Assembly: GCA_015057455.1 (NCBI GenBank)
Contig: SVEH01000020.1
Coordinates: 1-64,000, forward strand
Source: Lachnospiraceae bacterium
Lineage (GTDB): Bacteria; Bacillota; Clostridia; Lachnospirales; Lachnospiraceae
Length of the DNA stretch: 64,000 nucleotides
Reading direction: 5' to 3'
A model generated the notes under the pieces. It was given only the letters and a program-made list of their open reading frames with translations. It did no database searches and had not been told where the DNA came from. Positions 44,524 through 53,154 of the stretch are shown here, in pieces (positions within the stretch are counted from its first letter, which is position 1; the number at the start of each line of letters is the position of its first letter). Both the position numbers and the translations under genes were made by a program.

Positions 44524-45163
44524 TTATAAAAAACAAGAGAGAAAGTTATCAAAAGCAGAGAAAATAAGAAAAGAAAACTTTGCAAAATATAGTGAGGAGA
44601 TGGAAAAGAAAGGTTATAATAAACGAGAAATAACTGTTGGTGAAAAGCAAATTAATGTAATAGCAGCTTTAATAATGTTACCCTTTGTAGCCGTATTTTT
44701 TGCTATATTTGCTGTTGTACATGATTTTCATATAAGAGAGATATTTGAAGCAACTATGGAAGAATTTTTTCTAGGATTTATATTAATATATGTTTGTATT
44801 GTTATTCATGAACTAGTACATGGCATAACATGGGCTATTAATTGTAAGAAAGGATTTAAGTCAATAGCTTTTGGAGTTATGCCTGAATTAATGACTCCAT
44901 ATTGCCATTGCTGTGAAGCATTAAAAAAAGTACCTATGATATTAGGAATTATGATGCCAACAATTCTTCTTGGAATTATACCTACTATAGTGGCGATTTT
45001 ATTAGGTAATGGTTTGTTATTATATGTATCATTATTTAATTTAGTAGGTGGGGGTGGTGATTTTATGATTTTCTTATTAGTTATAAAGGATAAGAGCAAA
45101 AAAGAAACATTGTATTATGATCACCCTTACGAACCAGGAACAGTTGTATTTGAGAAGAGATAG
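44498..45163 (+). CDS. DUF3267-like membrane zincin
   Basis: A 221-aa membrane protein: a charged N-terminus, about four helices and the HELVHG metal motif (about 104-109) in a helix start. A GGGGDFM motif follows near residue 185, where site-2-protease-like zincins often provide a third ligand. Function unknown; putative intramembrane metalloprotease. The start overlaps the tag relic; GATGGTGTAG upstream is a weak site. Confidence 0.75.
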   Translation: MVKDTKENNYKKQERKLSKAEKIRKENFAKYSEEMEKKGYNKREITVGEKQINVIAALIMLPFVAVFFAIFAVVHDFHIREIFEATMEEFFLGFILIYVCIVIHELVHGITWAINCKKGFKSIAFGVMPELMTPYCHCCEALKKVPMILGIMMPTILLGIIPTIVAILLGNGLLLYVSLFNLVGGGGDFMIFLLVIKDKSKKETLYYDHPYEPGTVVFEKR

Positions 45164-45239
45164 GGAGATAATAAAAAATTGTAAAAATAAGTAAAAATTA
45201 GTAGAAATAAGAAGTTTGCTAATGTATAATGTTAAATAG

Positions 45240-45266
45240 TGGTTGTTTCCAAATAGGAAACAACCA
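45240..45266. terminator. Hairpin before MazG-like gene
   Basis: Perfect 11-bp arms TGGTTGTTTCC (45240-45250) and GGAAACAACCA (45256-45266), loop AAATA. No T-run. Confidence 0.55.
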
Positions 45267-45310
45267 TAACTATATAAGAATGTTTAGAAAGACAGAAGGA
45301 ACTAGTAACT

Positions 45311-45649
45311 ATGAATAAGGAAACAATAGATAAAGTATTAAAATTTAGGGATGAACGAGATTGGGCACAATTTCATAATCCTAAAGATTTAGCAATTTCT
45401 ATAAGTTTAGAGGCCGCAGAGTTGTTAGAGGTGTTCCAATGGAGTGGGACAGACATTGTATGTAATGATAAGATAGATAAAATTAAAGAAGAGTTAGCAG
45501 ATGTAATTAATTATTGCATTCTTATGGCAGATGCATGTGGTCTAGATATGGATGAGATAGTTAATGCAAAAGTATCAAAAAATGAGAAGAAGTATCCTGT
45601 CGAATTAGCGTATGGCAGTAAGGAAAAGTATACAGAGCTTAAGAAATAA
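45311..45649 (+). CDS. MazG-like nucleotide pyrophosphohydrolase
   Basis: A 112-aa all-helical protein of the dCTPase/RS21-C6 MazG-like type, hydrolysing nucleoside triphosphates to monophosphates. Metal-binding motifs: LEAAELLEVFQW and KEELADVINY. The single-domain length is typical. AGAAGGA lies about ten bases before ATG. Role probably pool cleaning. Confidence 0.88.
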   Translation: MNKETIDKVLKFRDERDWAQFHNPKDLAISISLEAAELLEVFQWSGTDIVCNDKIDKIKEELADVINYCILMADACGLDMDEIVNAKVSKNEKKYPVELAYGSKEKYTELKK

Positions 45650-45679
45650 AAGATTATTGTTAAGGATAAGGATGAAAAA

Positions 45680-46033
45680 GTGAATAATAAAGATAGCGGA
45701 AAGAATAAGGACAACAGAAAGAATGTAATAGAAAAAACAAGTAAAAGTATAGCAAAAGTACCAAACAAAAAATCGACTTTAGACGATTTAGCAACATTTA
45801 TGGCATTATTGAAGGACACCTTTAAGGGAAAATATAAAGGTCTTTCTGTTTTTTCAGGATTAGGTTTTGTGGCAGCAATAATATACTTATTAAGTGTTGT
45901 AGATTTGATACCAGATGCAATATTAGTATTGGGAATAGTTGATGATGCAGCTTTAATTGCATTTGCACTTAAGATGATTCATAAAGATGTAGTAAAATAC
46001 CGTATATGGAGGGATGATTGTGACAAAGAATAA
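45680..46033 (+). CDS. DUF1232 (YkvA-like) membrane protein
   Basis: A 117-aa protein with a charged N-terminal tail (about 1-35) and the DUF1232 core, VVDLIPDAILVLGIVDDAAL, flanked by hydrophobic helices. Function of the family unknown. Start GTG 45680. It overlaps the following ATPase gene by 14 bases, so it is translationally coupled to the exporter. Confidence 0.8.
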   Translation: MNNKDSGKNKDNRKNVIEKTSKSIAKVPNKKSTLDDLATFMALLKDTFKGKYKGLSVFSGLGFVAAIIYLLSVVDLIPDAILVLGIVDDAALIAFALKMIHKDVVKYRIWRDDCDKE

Positions 46034-46922
46034 TACTATTATGAAAATAGAAGGACTTACTAAGTATTACGGCAAAGTTTTAGGAATTGAGAATCTTAGT
46101 TTGGAGTTAAATAAAGGTGAAGTATTTGGCATTATTGGACCTAACGGTGCTGGTAAGTCTACAACTATGAGGTCTATTATGTGTTTAATTAATAAGACTA
46201 GTGGTAAGGTATTTGTAGAGGGTAATGAATTTACAAAATATAGTATAGATATTAAAAAGATAATAGGATATTTACCTAGCGAAATTCATTTATATGAAGA
46301 TTTGTCTGTTAAACAAATGCTTGATTATCATGAGTCATTTTATAAAGAAGATATACACAATAGAAGAAATGAGTTAGTAGAGTTATTGCAATTAGATGAA
46401 AATAAGATGATAGAAGATTTATCTCTGGGAAATCTTAAGAAAGTTGGTATTGTACTAGCATTTATGCATAATCCTAAGATAATTATACTAGATGAGCCAA
46501 CTAGTGGACTAGACCCAGTTATACAAAAGAAGTTTTTTGATTTGGTGTTAGAAGAGAAGGAAAAAGGAACAACGATTTTATATTCGACCCATGTATTAAG
46601 TGAAGTTTCTAAGGTGTGTCATAGGGTAGGAATTGTTAGAAATGGTCATTTAGACAAGATAGAAACTATAGATAGTATTAAGCAAATGGCACTTAAGTAT
46701 GTGACAGTTACGTCTTCTAAGGTAGATGAAATAGTCTCAGAATTAGGTATTAAAGATGTTACTAAAGTAAATGATACTACAGTTAGATTTAAAAACGATA
46801 TAACTATGGATTCATTAGTTAAGAAGTTAGCAGAATTCGAAATAGAAAACTTACTTATTGAAGAAGCATCTTTAGAAGATATGTTTATGCACTACTATCA
46901 GGAGGATGATACTAATGTTTAA
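46020..46922 (+). CDS. ABC-2 type exporter ATP-binding protein
   Basis: A 300-aa ATPase with Walker A GPNGAGKST, signature LSLGNLKKV (second Gly of the usual LSGGQ is Leu-Gly-Asn), Walker B IIILDEPTSGLDP and switch STHVLSE. The C-terminal 80 residues form the regulatory domain of drug/antibiotic exporters. GTG 46020 is preferred: GGAGGG ends seven bases upstream, while ATG 46014 abuts it. Confidence 0.93.
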   Translation: MTKNNTIMKIEGLTKYYGKVLGIENLSLELNKGEVFGIIGPNGAGKSTTMRSIMCLINKTSGKVFVEGNEFTKYSIDIKKIIGYLPSEIHLYEDLSVKQMLDYHESFYKEDIHNRRNELVELLQLDENKMIEDLSLGNLKKVGIVLAFMHNPKIIILDEPTSGLDPVIQKKFFDLVLEEKEKGTTILYSTHVLSEVSKVCHRVGIVRNGHLDKIETIDSIKQMALKYVTVTSSKVDEIVSELGIKDVTKVNDTTVRFKNDITMDSLVKKLAEFEIENLLIEEASLEDMFMHYYQEDDTNV

Positions 46923-47706
46923 AAGAGAGATGAAGGTTTACCTAAAAGGATTTTTTATATGGACTTTAATTACTGCAGCTATGTATATAATGGTGTTTAT
47001 GATGTATCCTCATATAATGAATGATAACACCAAAGAATCAATAGATGAAATGATGAAGATATTTCCTGAAGATATATTAAAGGCATTTAATATGGATATT
47101 GCATCAATAGATACTGCTTTTGGATGGCTAAAATCAGAAGGTTTTGTATTTATATTATTAGTAGTAGGTGCATATGCAGGAATTTTAGGATCATCAATTA
47201 TATTAAAAGAAGAAAGTGATAAAACAATAGAGTATTTAAATTCACTGCCAGTTAAGAGAACAAATATAGTTATCTCAAAAATGTTATGTGGTTTAATATA
47301 TGTAGTTGCAATGGTAGCAGGTCTTGGAATAATTAACTATGTAGGCTTAAAAGCTACATGTGAATTTGATGAAAAACAGTATATGTTACTTAGTGTTACA
47401 CCATTATTTTCATCACTTGTTATATATATGTTAGGTATGTTTATAGCTACATTTACTCATAAAACAAAGAAAATGACAGGAATAAGTTTAGGTTTAGTAT
47501 TTGGTAGCTATATTTTACAAGTAATATCAGGACTGTCAGAAGATGTAGAGTTTTTTAAGTATTTTACACCATTTACCCTTGCTGATGTAAGAAATGTTAT
47601 AGAAAATACAGAACTTGAACCTATATTAATTATTATATCACTTGTGTTGTGTGTAGTGTTGTTTGTAGGAACATTAGTGCATTATAACCGTAAGGAATTG
47701 GTGTAG
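46915..47706 (+). CDS. ABC-2 type exporter permease
   Basis: A 263-aa membrane protein with six helices and the ILKEESDKTIEYLNSLPVKR loop typical of ABC-2 permeases of the Na+/bacitracin/antibiotic group. ATG 46915 lies nine bases after CAGGAGG and eight bases before the end of the ATPase gene. Substrate unknown. Confidence 0.9.
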   Translation: MFKREMKVYLKGFFIWTLITAAMYIMVFMMYPHIMNDNTKESIDEMMKIFPEDILKAFNMDIASIDTAFGWLKSEGFVFILLVVGAYAGILGSSIILKEESDKTIEYLNSLPVKRTNIVISKMLCGLIYVVAMVAGLGIINYVGLKATCEFDEKQYMLLSVTPLFSSLVIYMLGMFIATFTHKTKKMTGISLGLVFGSYILQVISGLSEDVEFFKYFTPFTLADVRNVIENTELEPILIIISLVLCVVLFVGTLVHYNRKELV

Positions 47707-47738
47707 GAGGGAATTATAATAAATGAATATAATGTACC

Positions 47739-47812
47739 GGTGATAGAGTATTGACAAAATACTATCATTGTTGTAGAATGGTGATAGGGTATTAGTTAAA
47801 AGCTATCATTAG
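47739..47812 (+). promoter_or_regulatory. Promoter overlapped by duplicated operator-like repeats of a toxin-antitoxin operon
   Basis: TTGACA (47751-47756), 17 bases, TAGAAT (47774-47779). GGTGATAG-GTATT occurs at 47739 and 47780 (41-base period), each followed by an inverted match CTATCATT (47762 and 47802). One palindrome covers the -35, the other lies just downstream of the -10, a typical autorepression layout. Confidence 0.7.
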
Positions 47813-47825
47813 GGAGGCATTATAT

Positions 47826-48203
47826 TTGGTTATAAGCAAAGAAGATGTTGAAATTTATTTATGTGAAGTTAAAAGATTGATATTGGAAGACAGATATATA
47901 GTAGCACATAGAGAGAAGAATGAACTGCTGGTGTATGAGTATGTTTTAACTGAACATATGATGAAGGAAATATTACTTGACTTAAATGTTGAGGATTTTT
48001 CACAAGCAGTAAATAATAAAAAGGAAGAGTATAAAGAGGAAGTTTTATTTATTTTTGGTAAGGAAGTAAGATTAGTACCTAGATTTGGAGTGGACGAGGA
48101 TACAGTTGAATTATATATTAAGTTTAATAAATTAGATAAGCATTTTTTAATAGTTGTATCTATTCATAAGCAAGAATATCCTATGGAGTATATGTTTAAG
48201 TAA
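47826..48203 (+). CDS. MqsR-like toxin (probable)
   Basis: A 125-aa small protein with a helix-strand pattern (RLILEDRYIVAHREKNELLV, EILLDLNVEDFSQAVN, VELYIKF, LIVVSIHKQEYPMEY) resembling MqsR-type ribonuclease toxins of the RelE/BrnT fold. The N-terminal Arg/Lys segment and the terminal VVSIH strand support this. The call leans on the antitoxin that follows. Start TTG 47826 after AGGGAGG; a weak start would lower toxin level. Similarity by eye is modest. Confidence 0.6.
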   Translation: MVISKEDVEIYLCEVKRLILEDRYIVAHREKNELLVYEYVLTEHMMKEILLDLNVEDFSQAVNNKKEEYKEEVLFIFGKEVRLVPRFGVDEDTVELYIKFNKLDKHFLIVVSIHKQEYPMEYMFK

Positions 48204-48252
48204 ATATAGGTATAGTATAGTTTAAAAGGAAAAATTAAGGAGAGGAAAGTAT

Positions 48253-49257
48253 ATGGGAGAAATGCGAAAAGTATTTTGTGTCCAATGTCAAAAAGAGACT
48301 AGTTATAGTATAATAAATAAAAAATATAAGCAGTGTATTAAGGGAAAAGAATATTTGTTTGATATATCGGGTGCATTATGTAATGAATGTGGAGAAGAGA
48401 TGAATATACCTGGATTATTAGATAGTAATGCAAAAAAAATTGATAAACAATATCGTGCACTAGAGAATATTGTATCGATAGAAGAAATATATAATTTGAT
48501 GGAAGTATATAATATTGGTAAAGCTCCTTTGTCTATGGCATTAGGTTTTGGAGAGATAACAATAACAAGATACTTACAAGGCCAAGTACCATCTTTAGAG
48601 TATTCTGATATTATTAAAAAAGCATTGAGATCTCCTGATTTTATGATTAAGTGTTTAGAGCAGAATAAAGATAAGGTAGGAAATACGGCATATAATAAAG
48701 CATATATTGCAGCAGATAGTTTGTGTAAAATGATAGAGGGCTTATCAGATAAAATGATATCAACAATTTCATATATGTTTGAAATAGATGCTGAATTAAC
48801 GCCATTGGCGTTACAAAAAATATTATATTTTATACAAGGATTGCATATGATACTTTATAAAAAAACATTATTTATTGAAGAGCCTCAAGCATGGAGTCAT
48901 GGACCTGTTTATACTAATGTATATGATGTATTTAAAGAGTTTAAGTATAATCCTATTGAAGATAAAAAATTTATAATATTTAAAGGTAAATCAGATGGTT
49001 TATCATTAGATGAAAAACATGTAATAGAAATAGTTGTTAATACATTTGGAAAATATAGCGGGAAAACATTAGAAGTAATAACTAATAAAGAAGAACCATG
49101 GAGAGCTGTTTATGAGGATACTTCGTATTTATGCTCTACTAATAGTTGTATATCTAATAACGCAATATTTCATTATTATAAAAGGCTTTCAGAGAAGTAC
49201 AATTTGAAAACAGAGGACGGAATAAATGAATATATAAATAATCAGTTAGCAGGTTAG
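48253..49257 (+). CDS. Antitoxin: zinc ribbon, HTH and Panacea/SocA-like domain
   Basis: A 334-aa protein. A YgiT/MqsA-type zinc ribbon (C9, C12, C43, C46) is followed by an HTH (about 85-130: NIGKAPLSMALGFGEITITR) and a C-terminal Panacea (SocA/DUF4065) domain (about 165-300: LTPLALQKILYFIQG, PQAWSHGPVYTNVYDVF). Panacea proteins are known antitoxins for diverse toxins. The HTH would bind the operator repeats at 47739-47812. AAGGAGAGG precedes ATG. Confidence 0.88.
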   Translation: MGEMRKVFCVQCQKETSYSIINKKYKQCIKGKEYLFDISGALCNECGEEMNIPGLLDSNAKKIDKQYRALENIVSIEEIYNLMEVYNIGKAPLSMALGFGEITITRYLQGQVPSLEYSDIIKKALRSPDFMIKCLEQNKDKVGNTAYNKAYIAADSLCKMIEGLSDKMISTISYMFEIDAELTPLALQKILYFIQGLHMILYKKTLFIEEPQAWSHGPVYTNVYDVFKEFKYNPIEDKKFIIFKGKSDGLSLDEKHVIEIVVNTFGKYSGKTLEVITNKEEPWRAVYEDTSYLCSTNSCISNNAIFHYYKRLSEKYNLKTEDGINEYINNQLAG

Positions 49258-49401
49258 GGTATATATATTAAAAATTAGCAAAAACTATAAAATATTATAA
49301 AATATAATGAATCCCATTGGAAAATATGTTAGGATATTGTCTACTTTATGGTATCCTTATATTCGAAAGAAGTTTAAAGGAGAAAAATTATTAGTGTTAA
49401 G

Positions 49402-49497
49402 ATGTTATTCGTAGGAACAGCAATTATGTGTATGTTATTTATATTGATATTAAAAGTCTCTAAGATGAGTTTTGATATCAATATAAGTGAAATTTAG
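49402..49497 (+). CDS. Possible 31-aa membrane peptide
   Basis: ATG 49402 to TAG 49497 encodes one hydrophobic helix (FVGTAIMCMLFILIL) and a short polar tail. The nearest GGAG is about 20 bases upstream, so translation is doubtful. The 3' half is a 16-bp inverted repeat (49440-49455 against 49470-49485, one mismatch), which could be the real signal here. Confidence 0.2.
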   Translation: MLFVGTAIMCMLFILILKVSKMSFDINISEI

Positions 49498-49560
49498 CAA
49501 TATGTCGATATATTTCTTAAGAAATGGATTTTTGTATTGTATTTCAAGGAGGAATATAAA

Positions 49561-50307
49561 ATGATAAGAACAGGTGATTATACACAGGTAACTAATTATT
49601 ATAAAAATAATTCTGTTAATAAGAAAAATAACACTAATAAAGCTAAAGAGACAGAAGATATACAGGATATATTAGGCTGTGGCAATAAGATTAAGGGCAG
49701 TGAAGATAAACTTTCTCAGAAGGCAAAAGATTATTTAGAACAGTTGAGAAAAAATAATAAGGATTTTGACTTTTTAGTTGCTGATAAAGGTGATGACTTT
49801 AAGGGGCTAGTTGGTCAAAGTAAAAAAGAGTTTTCCGTAGTATTTACAAGTGCTGAACTTGAGAAGATGGCATCTGATGAAAAGTATGCTCAGGAAAAAT
49901 TAGCAACAATAGATACAGTTGTTAAAATGTCAAAGAAAATAAATGAACAATTTGGTTTCGAGAGTGGCTGGGATAAAGAAAATGGCATAGGTACTAAGTT
50001 AAATAAACTAACAATGGCTTTTGATGATAATGGAAATATGAAATTATTTGCTGAATTAGAGCAAGTGACTCAAAAACAACAAGAGAGAATAGAGAATTTA
50101 AAGGAGAAGAAAGCCCAAGACAACTCAAATGATAAAGTCGGGGATATGAAAGAAAAAAAGAACGATAAGAAGGATGTTACAGTAAAGAAAACAGTAGTAG
50201 AAGCAACATCAGAGGAAGAGCTAATAAGTAAAATTGGTGAGTGGGATTGGAGTCAAGTTACAGAAGAAAAAGCAATGGAAGGTATGATGTTAGATATAAG
50301 TATATAA
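49561..50307 (+). CDS. DUF6033-like protein
   Basis: A 248-aa soluble, highly charged protein, found by eye to resemble DUF6033 proteins common in Lachnospiraceae (MIRTGDYTQVTNYY start, SQKAKDYLEQLRKNNKDFDF, LEKMASDEKYAQ). Function unknown. A Lys/Glu-rich linker (about 185-220) precedes a short Trp-containing end. ATG 49561 lies seven bases after AAGGAGG; an upstream in-frame ATG at 49537 has no site. Confidence 0.75.
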   Translation: MIRTGDYTQVTNYYKNNSVNKKNNTNKAKETEDIQDILGCGNKIKGSEDKLSQKAKDYLEQLRKNNKDFDFLVADKGDDFKGLVGQSKKEFSVVFTSAELEKMASDEKYAQEKLATIDTVVKMSKKINEQFGFESGWDKENGIGTKLNKLTMAFDDNGNMKLFAELEQVTQKQQERIENLKEKKAQDNSNDKVGDMKEKKNDKKDVTVKKTVVEATSEEELISKIGEWDWSQVTEEKAMEGMMLDISI

Positions 50308-50376
50308 TATATCCTATATAAAAAAAGGATTTTAAGTTACACGTTCAAAATTAAATAAATTATAATTTGCATGATT

Positions 50377-50403
50377 AGGCCTCTGTCGTTCTGACAGGGG
50401 CCT
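50377..50403 (+). terminator. Terminator after DUF6033-like gene
   Basis: AGGCCTCTGTC (50377-50387) against GACAGGGGCCT (50393-50403), one wobble; near-copy of the glgA terminator. Confidence 0.75.
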
Positions 50404-50441
50404 TAAAAAAGCAAAGGATTGAATTTCAAGGTGATTAAACA

Positions 50442-50470
50442 TTGTTTGTATAGGTAATATATGGTAAAAT
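50442..50470 (+). promoter_or_regulatory. Promoter of pepF (first copy)
   Basis: TTGTTT (50442-50447), 17 bases, TAAAAT (50465-50470), 42 bases before the start codon. Confidence 0.45.
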
Positions 50471-50511
50471 CATAATTGTGTGACTAGATGAGAAGACAAG
50501 GAGGATATAAT

Positions 50512-52323
50512 ATGAGTAACACAATTATGAAAAGGGAAGAAATTGATAGAAAGTATAAATGGACGTTAGAAGATATGTTTGCTTCAGATGAATTATGGGA
50601 AAAAGAGGCAGACGAAACTTTAGAACTTGCTAAAGAATTTGCTAAATATAAAGGAACGTTGTCATTAAGTGTCAAAGCTTTATTAGAGGCATTATCTAAA
50701 AGTGATGAACTAGAACATCATGTATCTAGAGTATATACATATGCTAATATGAGACTACACCAAGATACATCTGTATCAAAATATCAAGGATATGCTGCTA
50801 AGGCTGATAGTGTTTATACAGAAACTAGTAGTGCTTTATCTTTTGTTAGTCCCGAGATTTTAACTATAGATGAAGGTAAGTTAAAAGGATTTTTTGAGGA
50901 AGAAAAAGGTTTAGAAAAGTATCGCAGAGTTATAGATGTTATACTTCGCTCTAAAGAACATACTCGTAGTGAAGAAATAGAGGAGATTTTAGCTCAAACT
51001 AGAGACTTAGCTATTGCACCAGATAATATTTATTCCATGTTTAATAATGCGGACATTAAGTTTCCAACTATAAAAGATGCTGAGGGTAAGGATATTCAAG
51101 TAACACATGGTAACTATTCTACATTGCTAGAGAATAAAGATAGAAATATCCGTAAGCAAGCTTTTGAAAGTGTTTATAGTACTTATAAGAAGATGGGTAA
51201 CACTGTTACAGCTATATTTACAAGTAATCTAAAACAAGAGAATTTTTATGCTAAGGTTCGTAATTATCCTAGTGTTAGGGCTATGCATTTAGATAATGGT
51301 AATATACCTGAAAGCGTATATGATAATTTAATAGAAACAGTGCATAAACATTTGCCAGCTATGCATAAGTATATGTCTATAAGAAAAAGAATGTTAGGTG
51401 TAGACGAGTTGCATATGTATGACGTATATGTTCCAGTAGTTGAGGAATCAGATAAAAAGTATCCATATGAAGACGCCAAAGAAATAGTTAAGGCATCTCT
51501 TGCACCTATGGGTGAAGACTATGTTAAAGTTGCTTCCCAAGGTATGGATAAGGACTGGGTAGATGTATACGAGAACGAGAATAAACGTAGTGGAGCTTAT
51601 TCTTGGGGTGCATATGGTACTCATCCATATGTATTGCTAAATCACCAAGATACACTTGATAGTACGTTTACATTAGCTCATGAAATGGGACATGCAATGC
51701 ACACATATTATTCTAATAAAAATCAACCTTGTACTTACGCAGATTATTTAATATTTGTGGCTGAGGTTGCATCTACTTGTAATGAAGCATTGCTTATGAA
51801 TTACTTAATGAATAATACTACAGATGAAAAAGAGCGTAATTATTTGATTAATCATCATCTTGAAGGATTTAGAACAACACTATTCCGCCAAACTATGTTT
51901 GCAGAGTTTGAGATGATCGTTCATAAGAAACTTGCACAAGGTGATAATCTTACCATGGAATCATTATGTAAGATATATCATGACTTAAATGTATTATATT
52001 ATGGACCAGATATGGTTATTGATGAAGAAATTGACTATGAATGGATGAGAATACCTCATTTTTATACCGCTTTTTATGTGTATCAGTACGCAACTGGATA
52101 TTCAGCAGCTATGGCTTTCTCAAAGAAAATCTTAGAAGAAGGTAAAGATGCGGTAGATAAGTACATTAAGTGCTTCTTAAGTGGCGGTTCATCAAAGGAT
52201 CCTATTGATTTATTGAAGGACGCAGGAGTGGATATGAGTTCACCAGCAGCAATAGATGATGCACTATGTGTATTTGATGAATATGTTGATCTTTTTGAAA
52301 AAGAAACATTAAATAATATGTAA
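50512..52323 (+). CDS. pepF: Oligoendopeptidase F, paralogue 1
   Basis: A cytosolic M3-family zinc peptidase that trims oligopeptides of about 7-17 residues. The 603-aa protein has HEMGH at about 390-394 in LAHEMGHAMHTYYS and the downstream Glu in FVAEVASTCNE; the typical end ATGYSAAMAFSKKILEEG is present. ATG 50512 follows AAGGAGG at seven bases. A second PepF of similar length lies at 61924, beside the opp operon. Confidence 0.95.
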   Translation: MSNTIMKREEIDRKYKWTLEDMFASDELWEKEADETLELAKEFAKYKGTLSLSVKALLEALSKSDELEHHVSRVYTYANMRLHQDTSVSKYQGYAAKADSVYTETSSALSFVSPEILTIDEGKLKGFFEEEKGLEKYRRVIDVILRSKEHTRSEEIEEILAQTRDLAIAPDNIYSMFNNADIKFPTIKDAEGKDIQVTHGNYSTLLENKDRNIRKQAFESVYSTYKKMGNTVTAIFTSNLKQENFYAKVRNYPSVRAMHLDNGNIPESVYDNLIETVHKHLPAMHKYMSIRKRMLGVDELHMYDVYVPVVEESDKKYPYEDAKEIVKASLAPMGEDYVKVASQGMDKDWVDVYENENKRSGAYSWGAYGTHPYVLLNHQDTLDSTFTLAHEMGHAMHTYYSNKNQPCTYADYLIFVAEVASTCNEALLMNYLMNNTTDEKERNYLINHHLEGFRTTLFRQTMFAEFEMIVHKKLAQGDNLTMESLCKIYHDLNVLYYGPDMVIDEEIDYEWMRIPHFYTAFYVYQYATGYSAAMAFSKKILEEGKDAVDKYIKCFLSGGSSKDPIDLLKDAGVDMSSPAAIDDALCVFDEYVDLFEKETLNNM

Positions 52324-52440
52324 AATTTTACCAGAAGATGGTATGATAAATCGAAATTAGATGAATTATATTTAGAAACTAAAGAATTTAAGGAGGACAG
52401 AGAGAGGTATTTAATTACAAATACATCCTACAAGACAGAT

Positions 52441-53154
52441 ATGAGAGCAATGACAGGAAGTAAAATAAGAAAACATTTTAAAGAGGAATTTATGGGGTGG
52501 AAGATATGGGAGGTATTTTGGCTATTTTTAGCATGTTTTATTATAATGTTATTATCAATATATTGGAAAGATACAGCTATGGGAATAATATCAGCTACTA
52601 CGGGGGTTGCATGTGTTGTATGTACAGGAAAAGGTAAACTAAGTGCTTATTTATTTGGAACTATTAATATAGTTTTATATGCTATTATTGCATATAATGC
52701 GAAATTTTATGGTGAAGTTATGTTAAATGCTTTATATTATTTGCCAATGCAATTTTATGGATTGTATGTATGGGGGAATAATATGAATAGCGAAACTCAT
52801 GAAGTGAAAAAGAGAGAGATGAATAAAAAAGGAAAAGGAATTATTGTACTTGTAATAGTTCTAGGAACCCTTGTATATGGTGCAATACTTAATATAATAG
52901 GAGGTTCATTGCCATATTTTGATGCATTGTCAACGGTTGTATCTGTTGTGGCTATGATTATTTCTATAAAAATGTATGCAGAGCAATGGTTATTATGGAT
53001 TGTTGTAGATATTGTAACGGTTGTTATGTGGGCTGTGGCATTTGCTAAGGGAAATGATAGTATTGCAACATTGATTATGTGGATTGTTTATCTAGGAAAT
53101 GCGTTTATTATGTATTTTAAGTGGAAAAGGGAGGCTACAACTAATGCAATATAA
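52441..53154 (+). CDS. pnuC: Nicotinamide riboside transporter PnuC
   Basis: A 237-aa membrane protein with about seven helices and PnuC signatures GVACVVCTGKGKLSAYLFGT, NALYYLPMQFYGLYVW and the WLLWIVVD segment. It imports nicotinamide riboside by facilitated diffusion coupled to phosphorylation by the next gene. No ribosome binding site lies close to ATG 52441; AGGAGG (52391) and GAGAGG (52402-52407) lie further upstream, the latter six bases before an in-frame ATT at 52414. It overlaps nadR by 11 bases. Confidence 0.93.
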   Translation: MRAMTGSKIRKHFKEEFMGWKIWEVFWLFLACFIIMLLSIYWKDTAMGIISATTGVACVVCTGKGKLSAYLFGTINIVLYAIIAYNAKFYGEVMLNALYYLPMQFYGLYVWGNNMNSETHEVKKREMNKKGKGIIVLVIVLGTLVYGAILNIIGGSLPYFDALSTVVSVVAMIISIKMYAEQWLLWIVVDIVTVVMWAVAFAKGNDSIATLIMWIVYLGNAFIMYFKWKREATTNAI

